Positions 55,578 through 63,765 of a DNA stretch of 64,000 nucleotides are shown one piece after another. Made by a program: the position numbers and the translations under genes. The DNA is from Pseudonocardia halophobica (GTDB taxonomy: Bacteria; Actinomycetota; Actinomycetes; Mycobacteriales; Pseudonocardiaceae). The first letter of the stretch is position 1, and each line of letters starts with the position of its first letter. The notes beneath the pieces are model-generated. The model searched no databases. It was given only the letters and a program-made list of their open reading frames with translations, and was not told where the DNA came from. The DNA is taken from NCBI RefSeq assembly GCF_027922425.1, contig NZ_BSFQ01000021.1, positions 1-64,000 of the forward strand, read 5' to 3'.

Positions 55578-55814
55578 TTAGTTGTGCAGCAGATACGACT
55601 CGACCTGATCGAGCGACAGGCCATAGCCGCGACGAGAGCCGTCGGAGGCGACGATTTCTCGGTCAATCCACACCTGCCCAACGTAGATGTCTCGGACGAG
55701 GCGGAACGTGCCATACCCGATCGACCGCGGGTCACGTCGTCGGCACTTCTCCAGGACGAGGCCCTGACGAGTCGCCATGCGACGGAGACGGTTTTCGCGA
55801 ACCTGTTCGCTCAT
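55578..55814 (-). CDS. Hypothetical protein, end of the leftward operon
   Basis: A 78-residue basic protein (RRMATRQGLVLEKCRRRDPR, VASDGSRRGYGLSLDQVESY). Such proteins occur in many actinobacterial phages and islands; no known function. Stops directly at the bidirectional terminator. Confidence 0.7.
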   Translation of the reverse strand: MSEQVRENRLRRMATRQGLVLEKCRRRDPRSIGYGTFRLVRDIYVGQVWIDREIVASDGSRRGYGLSLDQVESYLLHN

Positions 55815-55951
55815 GGTTCATGCAATCCTTCCGGTGATGCCGGAAGCGATGCTGCCCGGCTAGAAGTGGGTTGGGAGACCCGTACAGACCCCGAGGAGCC
55901 TTGGGGCTGGGTCAATTCGCGCGAAGCCCGTAGAGAGGCAATCCGCCCCCG

Positions 55952-56347
55952 TCAGGCCGCCTCGTCGCCGTCGTACCACTGGACGTCATCCGCCCATTTC
56001 CGCGACACGCGCAGACCGTGGGGGGTGTACCAGCCCGCGAGACGCGGCTGGCCCGCCGGCCGGGTCGTGCTCGGCCGAGACGCCGGCGCCGCACGGTCTG
56101 CCTTGCTGTAGTTGCAGTGATCGCACGCAGCACGAAGATTCTGCGGATCGTCGGTGCCGCCGCGGACCTTCGGCACGATGTGGTCCACAGTGTTCGCGGG
56201 CTGACCGCAGTAGCCACACCGGTGGCCGTCGCGCTCCAGCACGAACTTGCGGATCTTCTGCCAATCGGCGCCGTAACCGCGGGCGGTCGTCGCCGAGTAG
56301 CTCGACTTGCCCTTGTACGGCCCCCTCGGGCCTCGCGATGTGCCCAT
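55952..56347 (-). CDS. HNH endonuclease, phage type
   Basis: A 131-residue protein from ATG 56,345-56,347 behind AAGGAGG. Basic N-terminus, then WQKIRKFVLERDGHRCGYCG, TVDHIVPKVRGGTDDPQNLR and CDHCNYSK: a complete HNH/beta-beta-alpha-metal core with two CxxC pairs. Phage HNH proteins beside head genes help terminase cut packaged DNA. No terminase is visible here. Confidence 0.92.
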   Translation of the reverse strand: MGTSRGPRGPYKGKSSYSATTARGYGADWQKIRKFVLERDGHRCGYCGQPANTVDHIVPKVRGGTDDPQNLRAACDHCNYSKADRAAPASRPSTTRPAGQPRLAGWYTPHGLRVSRKWADDVQWYDGDEAA

Positions 56348-56466
56348 TGGGCCTCCTTGAACGCCCCCAGAGCACCGGGGGGAGAATCGAAATGACGGGT
56401 TGTGGGGTCGATTGGCCCGGCGGTGACCTTTTGCTCCCCCATCCCCTTTTCGCAGGTCAGGGTTGG

Positions 56467-56506
56467 CGTGGTCGTCGTTCGTTCGCCCGGCAGCCCGACG
56501 ACCACG
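56467..56506 (-). terminator. Hairpin between protease and HNH genes
   Basis: CGTGGTCGTCG and CGACGACCACG pair perfectly (11 bp) around an 18-nt loop, 50 bp downstream of the protease stop. It may partly terminate or stabilise the capsid-protease transcript. Confidence 0.45.
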
Positions 56507-56556
56507 CCGGAGCGAGCAGGCGCGAAGCCATGGCTCCTGCTCGCCCTGTCTGTGGG

Positions 56557-57120
56557 TCAGGCGGCGCGCAGGTCCGCGCTGGTCGCTGCGTAGGCCGGCC
56601 ACGTCACTGCGCTGACTTCGAACAGCTCGACCTCGTGGATGCGGCGCACCTCAACGTCTGCGCCGTGTCCGTCGTGGGTCTCGATCTGCTCGGTTGTCCA
56701 GTCGTCATCGAGGACGCGGAAGCCGAAGCTCATGCCGTCGACGTTGGCGTTGCGCAGGTTCGCCTTGAGGTCGCGCACGTACGACAGTTCTTCGTCGAGG
56801 TAGGAGTCGACGGCCAGGCCGTGCTCGTCCTCGCTCAGGTCGAGGGTGCCAGCCGATACCCGGCTTACCACATAGAACGGATTGTGGTCGAGCAGGAATC
56901 GCACATCGGCAGTGCGCAGCGTATTAGCGAATGCGCCTGGTGCGATCTCCTCATAGAAGCCCATGAGAAGTGGATTGCCGATCGCGGTACGCGAGTCGAA
57001 TACGGCTGCGTATCCGTTGAATCGGCCGGTGCTGGCGTCGCTCGCCGCGCGGATTTCAGTGCGCGCGGTCGCGAGGGGAATGTGTCGTCGCTCGGGCAGG
57101 CCGGCGATGTCGTGGCGCAT
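56557..57120 (-). CDS. HK97-family prohead protease
   Basis: A 187-residue protein from ATG 57,118-57,120 behind AGGAG. Family landmarks: FNGYAAVFDSRTAIGNPLLM, FLLDHNPFYVVSRVSAGTL (catalytic His), NANVDGMSFGFRV (catalytic Ser) and VELFEVSAVTWPAYAAT (acid and PAY motif). It matures HK97-fold procapsids by removing the capsid delta domain. In leftward transcription order it follows the capsid gene, the reverse of the usual protease-then-capsid order. Confidence 0.92.
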   Translation of the reverse strand: MRHDIAGLPERRHIPLATARTEIRAASDASTGRFNGYAAVFDSRTAIGNPLLMGFYEEIAPGAFANTLRTADVRFLLDHNPFYVVSRVSAGTLDLSEDEHGLAVDSYLDEELSYVRDLKANLRNANVDGMSFGFRVLDDDWTTEQIETHDGHGADVEVRRIHEVELFEVSAVTWPAYAATSADLRAA

Positions 57121-57848
57121 AGGGGCTCCTGGAGTTCGGGCGTTGGAGTGGTGCCCCGACACCCGCCGTGGTTCCGTGCGGTGAAAGGAGAGAAAGCCCG
57201 CGCGGCCTGCGGCGAGATGTCGAGGCGGTGCACGTCCAGAGCCCGGCGCCCCAACAACACACCGGTTGAATGCTCGTCGTGCTCGGGCAGGACGGCGCCG
57301 GCTCGCCGATGCACCGGAGTGCACCGCTGCGTTGCGGTGCGGCGTCCGTGTCGGTGTTGAGCCGTGCGGCTGTCCTGTCCGCTTCGGGGTCGTGCGTCGT
57401 CCGTCATGCCCAGCCGGGACGTCGACACCCTCGGGTCAGCCGCGAGGGTGGACCGGCCGGCGTGGAGCGAGTGCGCGGAGGTGGTGCGCGGCTCGCTCCT
57501 GCCGGGTGCGGTGTCCTCGGGCTGGAAGTGGGTATGAGGGGCCGCCCACAGCGCGTCTCTGGGAAGCTGCTGCGGGCGGCCGCCCTCGGGCAGGCGATGC
57601 GGCGGAAGTCGCTCCAGCGCCGTTGCTGGGCGTTGATATGTGCTCGCATGTCCTGCAGATCGGGGGCACACTCGGCCGGGACGAGGAGGTAAGTCGTCCC
57701 GGCCGGCGTGGGTTTCAGGTCGCGTTTGAGCGCAGGCACGCCCCGCTCTCTAGGACGGGATGCTGCGTGCCTTGGTTCGCCGCGCGGCGCAGGTTAGTGA
57801 GACCCGGGCCGTGCTCGCGGCGCGACTTTGACGCCCGCCACCTGAGGT
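57121..57848. other. Unexplained 0.73-kb gap between capsid and protease genes
   Basis: No recognisable gene in either strand. The best frame is a leftward one from GTG 57,737-57,739 to 57,404; its first half (PALKRDLKPTPAGTTYLLVP, INAQQRRWSDFRRIA) looks protein-like, but the second half is low-complexity, as if frameshifted. A decayed portal or connector gene is possible. Confidence 0.4.
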
Positions 57849-58055
57849 TCAGTCAGCCGAGCTGGTCGGCTTCTTGCGGCGCACGGTGGGCCGCTTGGCC
57901 TCGCGGGTGTCGAGGTACTGGTCGAGGGTCTCGAACATCTCCTCGCGGCCGCTGTAGGCCGGATCAGCGGTGTCGAGGATCTCGCCAGCAGCGACGACTC
58001 GGAGTGCTCCGTCGATCCACGTCGCGAACGGGCTCACGCAGCGGGTGGCGGCCAT
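57849..58055 (-). CDS. Small protein coupled to the capsid gene
   Basis: A 68-residue protein whose ATG overlaps the capsid stop (ATGA). ATRCVSPFATWIDGALRVVA, then an acidic helix and a Lys/Arg-rich tail. Its position suggests a head-completion or decoration protein; sequence gives no proof. Confidence 0.7.
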   Translation of the reverse strand: MAATRCVSPFATWIDGALRVVAAGEILDTADPAYSGREEMFETLDQYLDTREAKRPTVRRKKPTSSAD

Positions 58056-59707
58056 CAGGCGACCAGCATCCGGAACGCGCCGTCGTTGACGCTGTCGCTG
58101 CCGGTCCTGTACCACGCGAACCAGCCACGCTGGCCGGTCGGGCGCCGGTTGGAGCCGAACAGGTGGGGCACCAGCTCGATGCGGAACCCGACGCGGTCGG
58201 CGATCACGAAGTGGCTGAAGTCGCCGTAGACCATGAGGTTGTCGGTGCCACCGGCGGCCCAAGTCGAGTCCATCGCCTCGCACTCCAGCGCGTCGCGGCC
58301 CATCAGCTTCGCCGGCTGGTCAGCGCCGATGCGCTCCCACATCTGGGCGCCACCGTTGGCGTCGAACCTGCGGACGCTGTTGTAGACCGTGCGGTGCGCG
58401 AGCCACGACGCCCGCTTGCGGAAGCGGGCCGGCAGGGCCGAGTCAAGGGCGTAGATGTCGCCCGCGGCGAACGCCCCGTCCTGGATCGTGGAGACGACCG
58501 ACGAGCCACCCGCGAGGGCGGTCACGATTCCCGTGGGCTGGCCGCTGCCGGTGCCGGTGGCGAACGCCTCGGCCTCCAGGTCCTCCTTGCCGGCAGCGAA
58601 CAGCCGGGCAAGCTCCTGCGCCACGTTGGCCTCGTCCTCGAGTGCCTCGATCGAGATCGGGACGAAGCCGCGAGCGGCGTGCACCGGGATGGCCGGGCTG
58701 TCGAACGGCGGGGTGTCGTCGCTGACCTCGGAGCCCTCGGCATCCCACGACCAGGAGATCGCCTCGGAGCCGACGCCGTGCCAGACGTCGCCAGTCGCGA
58801 CGACCTGGCGGGCGATCTGCCGGATCTCGTTCAGAGTGCCGTTCGACCGAATGATCACGGCGGGGTCGAGCTGGAACGGGACCAACACGCCGCCAGCGTT
58901 GTCGGTCAGCGACATGGCGCGGGCGACCTGCCGGCTGTGCTCCATCGCCGCGGTCTCCTCCGGGGAGAGCTCGTGCGCGGCGTCGCGGGCCAGCTTCGAC
59001 CAGGCCCTGTAGTAGGCCGGCGAGGACAGCGCGAGGACCAGGCGCGACAGGTTCCCGTTGCCGTCGTCGTGCTGCTCAACCATTGCCGTCGCGGCGGCCC
59101 GGATCTTGTCGTTGGCGCCGGGCATCTGCTCGACGGCGTCCAGGGCGCGGGCCCGGTACTCGGAGGTGACCGCGTGGCGATCACGGCCGAACTCCTGCAC
59201 GGCACGCAGCTCCCACGGGTTTCCGAACCGGCCGCGGCGAGTCTGAGCGGAGGCGGGGTCGCGGAAGGGGTCGGCGTCGTAGTGGTCGGCGCTGCCACCG
59301 CGGGCGCTGACGACCTGCCCGTAGTCGACACCAGAGTGGTACTGGCGGTCGATCTCGTCGGCGTCGCCGCGGACGACGAACCGCGGGCCGCGGGCGGCCT
59401 CGGCGCGGGCCTGCTCGGACTGGTGACGGACGACCTCGGCGAGACGCAGGGCGAACGCCTGCAGCTCGGTGCGCTTGGCGCGGGCGGCGTCAAGCTGGGT
59501 CTGCTGGTTCCGCGTGGGGGTGCGCCCGGCAGCGGCGGTCTTGATGGCGCCAATCTCGGCGGCGCACTCCTCGACGGCCTGGTGGGCCTCGCGGAGCACC
59601 TCGTCGAGCACGTTGGCCGGGTACGCGTACGCGGCGGCGTGGTCGGCGGTGCGCAGCTCGTCGAGCAGGCCGGCCGGGTCGTGGCCAGCGGCAGGAATGT
59701 AGTTCAC
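58055..59707 (-). CDS. HK97-fold major capsid protein with N-terminal scaffold domain
   Basis: A 550-residue protein from GTG behind GGAGGA. About the first 130 residues are helical and charged (LDEVLREAHQAVEECAAEIG, QLDAARAKRTELQAFALRLA), like the delta/scaffold domain removed by the protease. The HK97 core follows: AGGVLVPFQLDPAVIIRSNG, RGFVPISIEALEDEANVAQE, GTGSGQPTGIVTALAG, ALPARFRKRASWLAHRTVYN. Capsid shell protein of the element. Confidence 0.93.
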   Translation of the reverse strand: MNYIPAAGHDPAGLLDELRTADHAAAYAYPANVLDEVLREAHQAVEECAAEIGAIKTAAAGRTPTRNQQTQLDAARAKRTELQAFALRLAEVVRHQSEQARAEAARGPRFVVRGDADEIDRQYHSGVDYGQVVSARGGSADHYDADPFRDPASAQTRRGRFGNPWELRAVQEFGRDRHAVTSEYRARALDAVEQMPGANDKIRAAATAMVEQHDDGNGNLSRLVLALSSPAYYRAWSKLARDAAHELSPEETAAMEHSRQVARAMSLTDNAGGVLVPFQLDPAVIIRSNGTLNEIRQIARQVVATGDVWHGVGSEAISWSWDAEGSEVSDDTPPFDSPAIPVHAARGFVPISIEALEDEANVAQELARLFAAGKEDLEAEAFATGTGSGQPTGIVTALAGGSSVVSTIQDGAFAAGDIYALDSALPARFRKRASWLAHRTVYNSVRRFDANGGAQMWERIGADQPAKLMGRDALECEAMDSTWAAGGTDNLMVYGDFSHFVIADRVGFRIELVPHLFGSNRRPTGQRGWFAWYRTGSDSVNDGAFRMLVA

Positions 59708-59822
59708 GAGAAATCCTCCGGAATGGGGGCAGATAGTGGCTTGCCCCCGGCGCGCGGCGGAGCCCTCTTCGTGGCTTCCGTTTCCTGACCTCGCTTTGTA
59801 GGTCGGGGCGCCCAGGAACGCG

Positions 59823-59858
59823 AACGGCTCGTGCGCCGCTTCGTGCGCACGAGCCGTT
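59823..59858 (-). terminator. Hairpin upstream of the capsid gene
   Basis: A perfect 14-bp stem (AACGGCTCGTGCGC with complement, 8-nt loop). It lies after the 59,880 gene in leftward transcription and before the capsid gene, so it can separate early replication genes from late head genes. Confidence 0.7.
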
Positions 59859-59879
59859 ACCTCTAGCGTGAGATGGCTG

Positions 59880-60194
59880 TCAAGCCACGTCGGTGTCGCT
59901 TCCGAGGTCGCGGGCGAGGATTTCGCGGATCTCGGCGGCTTCCTGCTCGGTCAGGATTTCACCGATTGTGTCGTCCTCGATCTGGCGCCGGACGTCCTCC
60001 ATCAGCTCGTCCCTGCGTCCCATTTCTAGCTCCATGACCAGCGCGAATGCCCAGTAGACGTCAGCGGCGCGGATCTGGCCGCGCTCGTGCTGGGCGCTAC
60101 CCATCTTGTGCATGAGCGCGATATGGATGCGGAGGTCGGAGTCGGTGAGACGCCGGATTGCGAGGTCGAGCCCCGGGATTTCATTCCGTGACAT
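59880..60194 (-). CDS. Hypothetical acidic helical protein
   Basis: A 104-residue protein behind AAAGAGTGA. Helical throughout: GLDLAIRRLTDSDLRIHIAL and MEDVRRQIEDDTIGEILTEQ. No family recognised. Last gene of the replication block. Confidence 0.65.
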   Translation of the reverse strand: MSRNEIPGLDLAIRRLTDSDLRIHIALMHKMGSAQHERGQIRAADVYWAFALVMELEMGRRDELMEDVRRQIEDDTIGEILTEQEAAEIREILARDLGSDTDVA

Positions 60195-60213
60195 GATTCA
60201 CTCTTTCGGACTA

Positions 60214-60798
60214 TTAGGCGGCGTCGGCGATGATGATTCGGACCGGTCCGAACTCGTGGACGATCCGCTCGATTGCCTTGCCCTGCTCGATGCCCTCGGG
60301 TCGGATTCCGGGAATGGAGGTCGCGAGGTGTCGCCCCCGGAAGATTCGGTGATCCTGGGGAGCGCGGGCATGTTCGTGCAGCGGGTCGGGCCGGCGCGGG
60401 GTGAAGCGGTCCGTCATGGCGGTGGTGATCCTTCGCAGGTGTGCTCGGGGAGCTGTCGGCTGAGGGGCGGGGCGAAGCGGTGCGACGTCCCAGCGGTCGA
60501 GCAGGGGCGGCCCGGCGTAGAGCGGCGCGGCGACGTCTCGCGAGGAGGTGGGCCGCTCCGACACGGCGTCGAGGCGGCTGCCGGCGGCGCGCGACCACGG
60601 TGTCGCGCACGTAGCCGGCCAGGGCCGCACCGGGGGCGCGCCGCTGCGCCGCCCGGTGACTCGCTCCCGCTCGACGGGGGTGCCGGTGACCACGGCCGGC
60701 GTGTGCCGGTCGCAGCCGCTCTCGTCTCCCCGTCGGACCCCTGCCCAGCACGGCGGGCAGTCAGGCAGCCAGTACGGCTGCCCCGGCCAGAGGGTCAC
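60214..60798 (-). CDS. Hypothetical protein coupled to repA
   Basis: A 194-residue frame whose GTG overlaps the repA stop (GTGA). The N-terminus has Cys in LPDCPPCWAGVRRGDESGC; the middle is Arg/Pro-rich. The C-terminal 67 residues from ATG 60,415-60,417 (IRPEGIEQGKAIERIVHEFG) look better ordered and could be a separate gene. No family recognised. Confidence 0.55.
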   Translation of the reverse strand: MTLWPGQPYWLPDCPPCWAGVRRGDESGCDRHTPAVVTGTPVERERVTGRRSGAPPVRPWPATCATPWSRAAGSRLDAVSERPTSSRDVAAPLYAGPPLLDRWDVAPLRPAPQPTAPRAHLRRITTAMTDRFTPRRPDPLHEHARAPQDHRIFRGRHLATSIPGIRPEGIEQGKAIERIVHEFGPVRIIIADAA

Positions 60799-61961
60799 GA
60801 GGCCATCCCCAGCGGGTCGTCAGGGACAGCCTCGTCAATAGGGACACCGGCAGGGACACCCTCGATGACGCCCTGACCTGCGGAAGGGACAGTAGGGACA
60901 GCGGGGACAGCAGTAGGGGTGACGCTGTACCGTCCCCGATCCGCCTTGACGAGCTGCCCGTCGTCCGCCATGCGAGCAACGGTTTTCTTGATCAGCTCGT
61001 AGCCCAGCCCGGTGCCCTCTGCGATCTGCTTCGGGCCGCCACCCGGGTTCGCGCGGACCCAATCGAGGATCACGGCCCGGGTCTCCCCGACCAGGTGATC
61101 GAGCGCCGGCCCGTCCAGTGCTTCCCACAGTCCGCGGTCGGGGTCGAACGTCAGCGCGTACTCGGTCTCGTCGACGTCTCGGCCCGTCACGTGAAGGCTG
61201 CCGTCCGCCGAGCCGCGAGAGCGCCGCAGGACCACTACAGCGTCGGACGCACCTGCGAGGCCGTTGGTGCCGGACACCTCGGCCAGGAAGTCTTCCGACC
61301 CCATCTTGCGGACGTGGTGCACGAGCACGACCGCGATCCCGTAGTCGTCGGCGATTCGCTTGGCGAACCCGACAGCGGAGTAATCGGCGTCGTATGCCGA
61401 GACCCCCGGCGGCGGGTTGCCGCGCATCTTCGCGAAGACATCGATGATGACCATGCGTGCATCGGGCCGCTCGTCCAGCCATGCGCGGATGTACGCCGCA
61501 CCGGCCGGGAACGGCGGACATGTCGTCTCCAGGGTGAGCCGGCTGAGATCACCGGTGATCGGCTCGTCGCCGAGCACCTTGCGGAGCCGGTTCTGGAGCC
61601 GGCGGCCTGTGTCCTCCAAAGCGAGGTACAGCACGTCACCCGCGACGACGTCGATCCGGCCCAGCGCCTTGCCGCCGAGCGCGACCGCCACCGCCAGGTG
61701 CAGCGACAGCCACGACTTGCCGATCTTCGGTGCTCCAGCGAGCACGGAGACGCCCTCGGCGATGATGCCGGGCACTGCGAACCGCGGCGGCTTGAACACC
61801 GCGGCGACGAGCTCGGCGCCGGTCCACGCCGTCTTTCTGTCCCTGGCGACCTCTAGGTGTCCCTGCTGTCCCTTCTGTCCCTTCTGCAGGTCAGCGGGTC
61901 GCAGGGGTGTCCCTTCGGGTGTCCCTGCCGGACGGAGCCTGTCCCTTCTGGGCTTCATCAT
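60795..61961 (-). CDS. RepA-like AAA/RecA-fold helicase (AAA_25) with winged helix
   Basis: A 388-residue protein; ATG 61,959-61,961 overlaps the previous stop. Walker A GAPKIGKS (residues 76-83), Walker B RMVIIDVFAKM (169-179) and VVLVHHVRKM (211-220) mark the RSF1010 RepA/DnaB-like ATPases. A winged-helix part follows (GPKQIAEGTGLGYELIKKTV). Both ends are encoded by AGGGACA-rich iteron arrays, giving odd low-complexity termini (QKGQKGQQG; VPAVPTVPSAG). Likely replication initiator/helicase of the excised element. Confidence 0.9.
   Translation of the reverse strand: MMKPRRDRLRPAGTPEGTPLRPADLQKGQKGQQGHLEVARDRKTAWTGAELVAAVFKPPRFAVPGIIAEGVSVLAGAPKIGKSWLSLHLAVAVALGGKALGRIDVVAGDVLYLALEDTGRRLQNRLRKVLGDEPITGDLSRLTLETTCPPFPAGAAYIRAWLDERPDARMVIIDVFAKMRGNPPPGVSAYDADYSAVGFAKRIADDYGIAVVLVHHVRKMGSEDFLAEVSGTNGLAGASDAVVVLRRSRGSADGSLHVTGRDVDETEYALTFDPDRGLWEALDGPALDHLVGETRAVILDWVRANPGGGPKQIAEGTGLGYELIKKTVARMADDGQLVKADRGRYSVTPTAVPAVPTVPSAGQGVIEGVPAGVPIDEAVPDDPLGMAS
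60821..60909 (+). repeat. Iteron array A at the 3' end of repA
   Basis: Five AGGGACA copies (60,822, 60,840, 60,852, 60,885, 60,894) and one GGGGACA (60,903), with start spacings 18, 12, 33, 9 and 9. It is an imperfect inverted copy of array B (61,858-61,947). Confidence 0.85.
61858..61947 (-). repeat. Iteron array B at the 5' end of repA
   Basis: On the minus strand AGGGACA occurs six times within the array, starting from 61,946 and going left with spacings 20, 12, 32, 9 and 9; a seventh copy lies just outside at 61,838-61,844. Read in this direction it aligns with array A over about 90 bp, including a shared CTGACCTGC block, at roughly 80% by eye. Confidence 0.85.
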
Positions 61962-62260
61962 GCGGCGCCGACCTCCAGGGCGGCGGCCCGCAGGCGAGGC
62001 GTTGCCCACCCCGGCTGCTTCCGGCGCTCGACGAGGAGATCGTGGGGAGTCCAGCTCGTCGCCACCCACCGCCAGTCGAGCGCGGCACTGATCGCGTGGC
62101 TCGCCTCGATCAGGTCGTGGCGGCGCTGGTGGCGCAGCTCGGCGACGTCCAGGCCGGCCCGGATGGCGACGAGCAGTGGCGCGTTCCACGGAGTCAGGGA
62201 GACCTCGATCCCGACGCGCACGTGATCGAGGTCCGCGAGCGTCACATCGAGCCGGCTCAC
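61958..62260 (-). CDS. Hypothetical protein, early operon
   Basis: A 100-residue protein, GTGA-coupled on its 5' side and overlapping repA on its 3' side. Sequence (LADLDHVRVGIEVSLTPWNA, LIEASHAISAALDWRWVATS) not recognised. Confidence 0.75.
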   Translation of the reverse strand: MSRLDVTLADLDHVRVGIEVSLTPWNAPLLVAIRAGLDVAELRHQRRHDLIEASHAISAALDWRWVATSWTPHDLLVERRKQPGWATPRLRAAALEVGAA

Positions 62261-62616
62261 GCCGCGGCCGCCGTGTCCGTGTCGGACTGCTCGACGCGCT
62301 TGCGCACCTCGATGCGGACGGCCGCGGCAAGGGCCATGCGGTCGTCCTGCTCGCGCGTCCGTGCAGGAAGCCTGCGGTACTCGGCGGCCTGGACGTCGAG
62401 CTGACGGCTCAACTCGATCAGCCGGTCGAGCGGGATTCGGTCAAGCTCGCGGACCAGCGCGAACGGGTTGTGATCCGGCTGCAGGGTTGAACCCGAGAGG
62501 CCCGGGATGACATCCTGCGATCGAGACCGGCTCTTGTGATGGGGGCTGAGGTTCTCGATACCGGCGACGTACGGGGCGGCCACCCCGGCGTCGCCGTTCT
62601 GCTTCTCGGGGCTCAC
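62257..62616 (-). CDS. Hypothetical protein, early operon
   Basis: A 119-residue protein, GTGA-coupled to the xis-like gene. Disordered N-terminus, then a helical half (LVRELDRIPLDRLIELSRQL, ALAAAVRIEVRKRVEQSDTD). Not recognised. Confidence 0.75.
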   Translation of the reverse strand: MSPEKQNGDAGVAAPYVAGIENLSPHHKSRSRSQDVIPGLSGSTLQPDHNPFALVRELDRIPLDRLIELSRQLDVQAAEYRRLPARTREQDDRMALAAAVRIEVRKRVEQSDTDTAAAA

Positions 62617-62855
62617 GCGGCGGCTCCACCCTCAAGCATCTGAAGCAGCGGCAGCCGCGGGATGAGGATGCGCCGGCCGACCTTGATGCTGGGCAGCTGC
62701 CCATCCTCGATGGCTCGGCTGACGGTCCGCGGGTCGAGGTGGAGGAGCCGAGCGCAGTCCGCCAGCGTGACGGTTGCGTCCGTCGACTGGCGGAGCCAGT
62801 TCAAGTCACGCGTTGATGCGCCGGTCTGTGTCCGCGCGGACAGGGCGGTCGCCAT
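62613..62855 (-). CDS. Excisionase-like helix-turn-helix protein
   Basis: An 80-residue protein from ATG behind AGGAGG. MerR/Xis-type DNA-binding domain: VTLADCARLLHLDPRTVSRA, then IEDGQLPSIKVGRRILIPR. As the first gene of the leftward operon, opposite the repressor and near the integrase, it should act as recombination directionality factor or operon activator. Confidence 0.88.
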   Translation of the reverse strand: MATALSARTQTGASTRDLNWLRQSTDATVTLADCARLLHLDPRTVSRAIEDGQLPSIKVGRRILIPRLPLLQMLEGGAAA

Positions 62856-62888
62856 AGCGGGCCTCCTGATCGAGCACCTGAGACGGTG

Positions 62889-62916
62889 CGGTCAAAACGA
62901 TCGGTCAGATTGACCG
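62889..62916. promoter_or_regulatory. Repressor-type operator between xis and XRE genes
   Basis: Palindrome CGGTCA-GAT-TGACCG (62,902-62,916) with a further CGGTCA half-site at 62,889-62,894. It lies in the divergent gap, over the likely leftward promoter, and suits the XRE repressor. Confidence 0.5.
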
Positions 62917-63003
62917 TCACGGCGCAGCATGGCATACGGCCTCGGGCTACGTCCAGCCGCATTGCGCTACCACGCTCAACTTCCATGCGCTAAGGTCACC
63001 GCC

Positions 63004-63765
63004 GTGGTCGAAGACGAGGGTGACTGGGCTAGCGAGCTTGCCGCTCAGATCGGGCAGCGTGTGCTGCACTTCCGGCAGTGGCACAAGCCGAAGCTGAGCG
63101 TGCAGGTCGTAGCCGACCGGTGCGCTGCCGCTGGGCACCCGCTTGACCGGAGCGTCATCGCGAAGATCGAGAAGGGACAACGACGGACGGTCACCGTCGC
63201 AGACATCCTCGCCCTCGCCGCGGCGCTCGAAGTGACTCCCGTGGCGCTGATTTTCCCACTCGGAGAGCAGGAGGAATTCCAAGTTCTGCCGAATCGGCGG
63301 GTGACAACCTGGAGGGCTGTCCAGTACTTCATTGGCGACTCCAATAGCGTCGACTGGCGAGGAGATATCAGTCTTCGCGAGCGGGGGCAGTTGGTAAAGG
63401 CGGAGCCGGCCGAGTGGGAGAAGAGGTCGGGCACGTGGCTCATCGCAGCTTGGCGGCGTCACGACGAGTACGCGGAGCAGTGGGAGTCTGCCACTCAAAC
63501 CGCTCTCCGCATCATCCGCGAAGTAGAGGAAGCCGAGGAGCTTCCGGAGAATCTCGCGATACGACTTCCGGAGACTGCCGATTGGGAGTCCGCCAAGGGG
63601 CGAGCGGAGGACATGCTACTCCTGCAGCAGGCGCATATTCATAGTCTTGTGCGAGCCATTGCGCGGCTTCGAGACGAGATCCGCGAAGCGGGTTTCAAGC
63701 CTCCGAGGATTCACGATCGCTACCTCGCGGACGCGGTCTTCGGCTACGAAGAGGACCCGGAGTGA
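63004..63765 (+). CDS. XRE-family repressor
   Basis: A 253-residue protein from GTG 63,004; TAAGGT at 62,991 sits where a -10 would place the transcript start on this GTG, so it is probably leaderless (the frame is open to 62,929). The HTH lies in residues 10-70 (AAQIGQRVLHFRQWHKPKLS, SVIAKIEKGQRRTVTVADIL). The C-terminal half is helical. Codon use is less GC-rich than the flanks. Likely keeps the leftward operon silent. Confidence 0.85.
   Translation: MVEDEGDWASELAAQIGQRVLHFRQWHKPKLSVQVVADRCAAAGHPLDRSVIAKIEKGQRRTVTVADILALAAALEVTPVALIFPLGEQEEFQVLPNRRVTTWRAVQYFIGDSNSVDWRGDISLRERGQLVKAEPAEWEKRSGTWLIAAWRRHDEYAEQWESATQTALRIIREVEEAEELPENLAIRLPETADWESAKGRAEDMLLLQQAHIHSLVRAIARLRDEIREAGFKPPRIHDRYLADAVFGYEEDPE

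Noticed and set aside
58055..59707. Encapsulin interpretation of the HK97-fold protein
   Set aside because: Encapsulins are shorter, lack a cleaved scaffold domain and are not paired with a prohead protease and HNH nuclease; the phage-type capsid reading fits better.
57266..59788. Long rightward frame (840 codons) antisense to the capsid gene
   Set aside because: It mirrors the capsid gene's GC3 pattern and has no ribosome binding site or recognisable domain; the opposite strand encodes a clear HK97 capsid.
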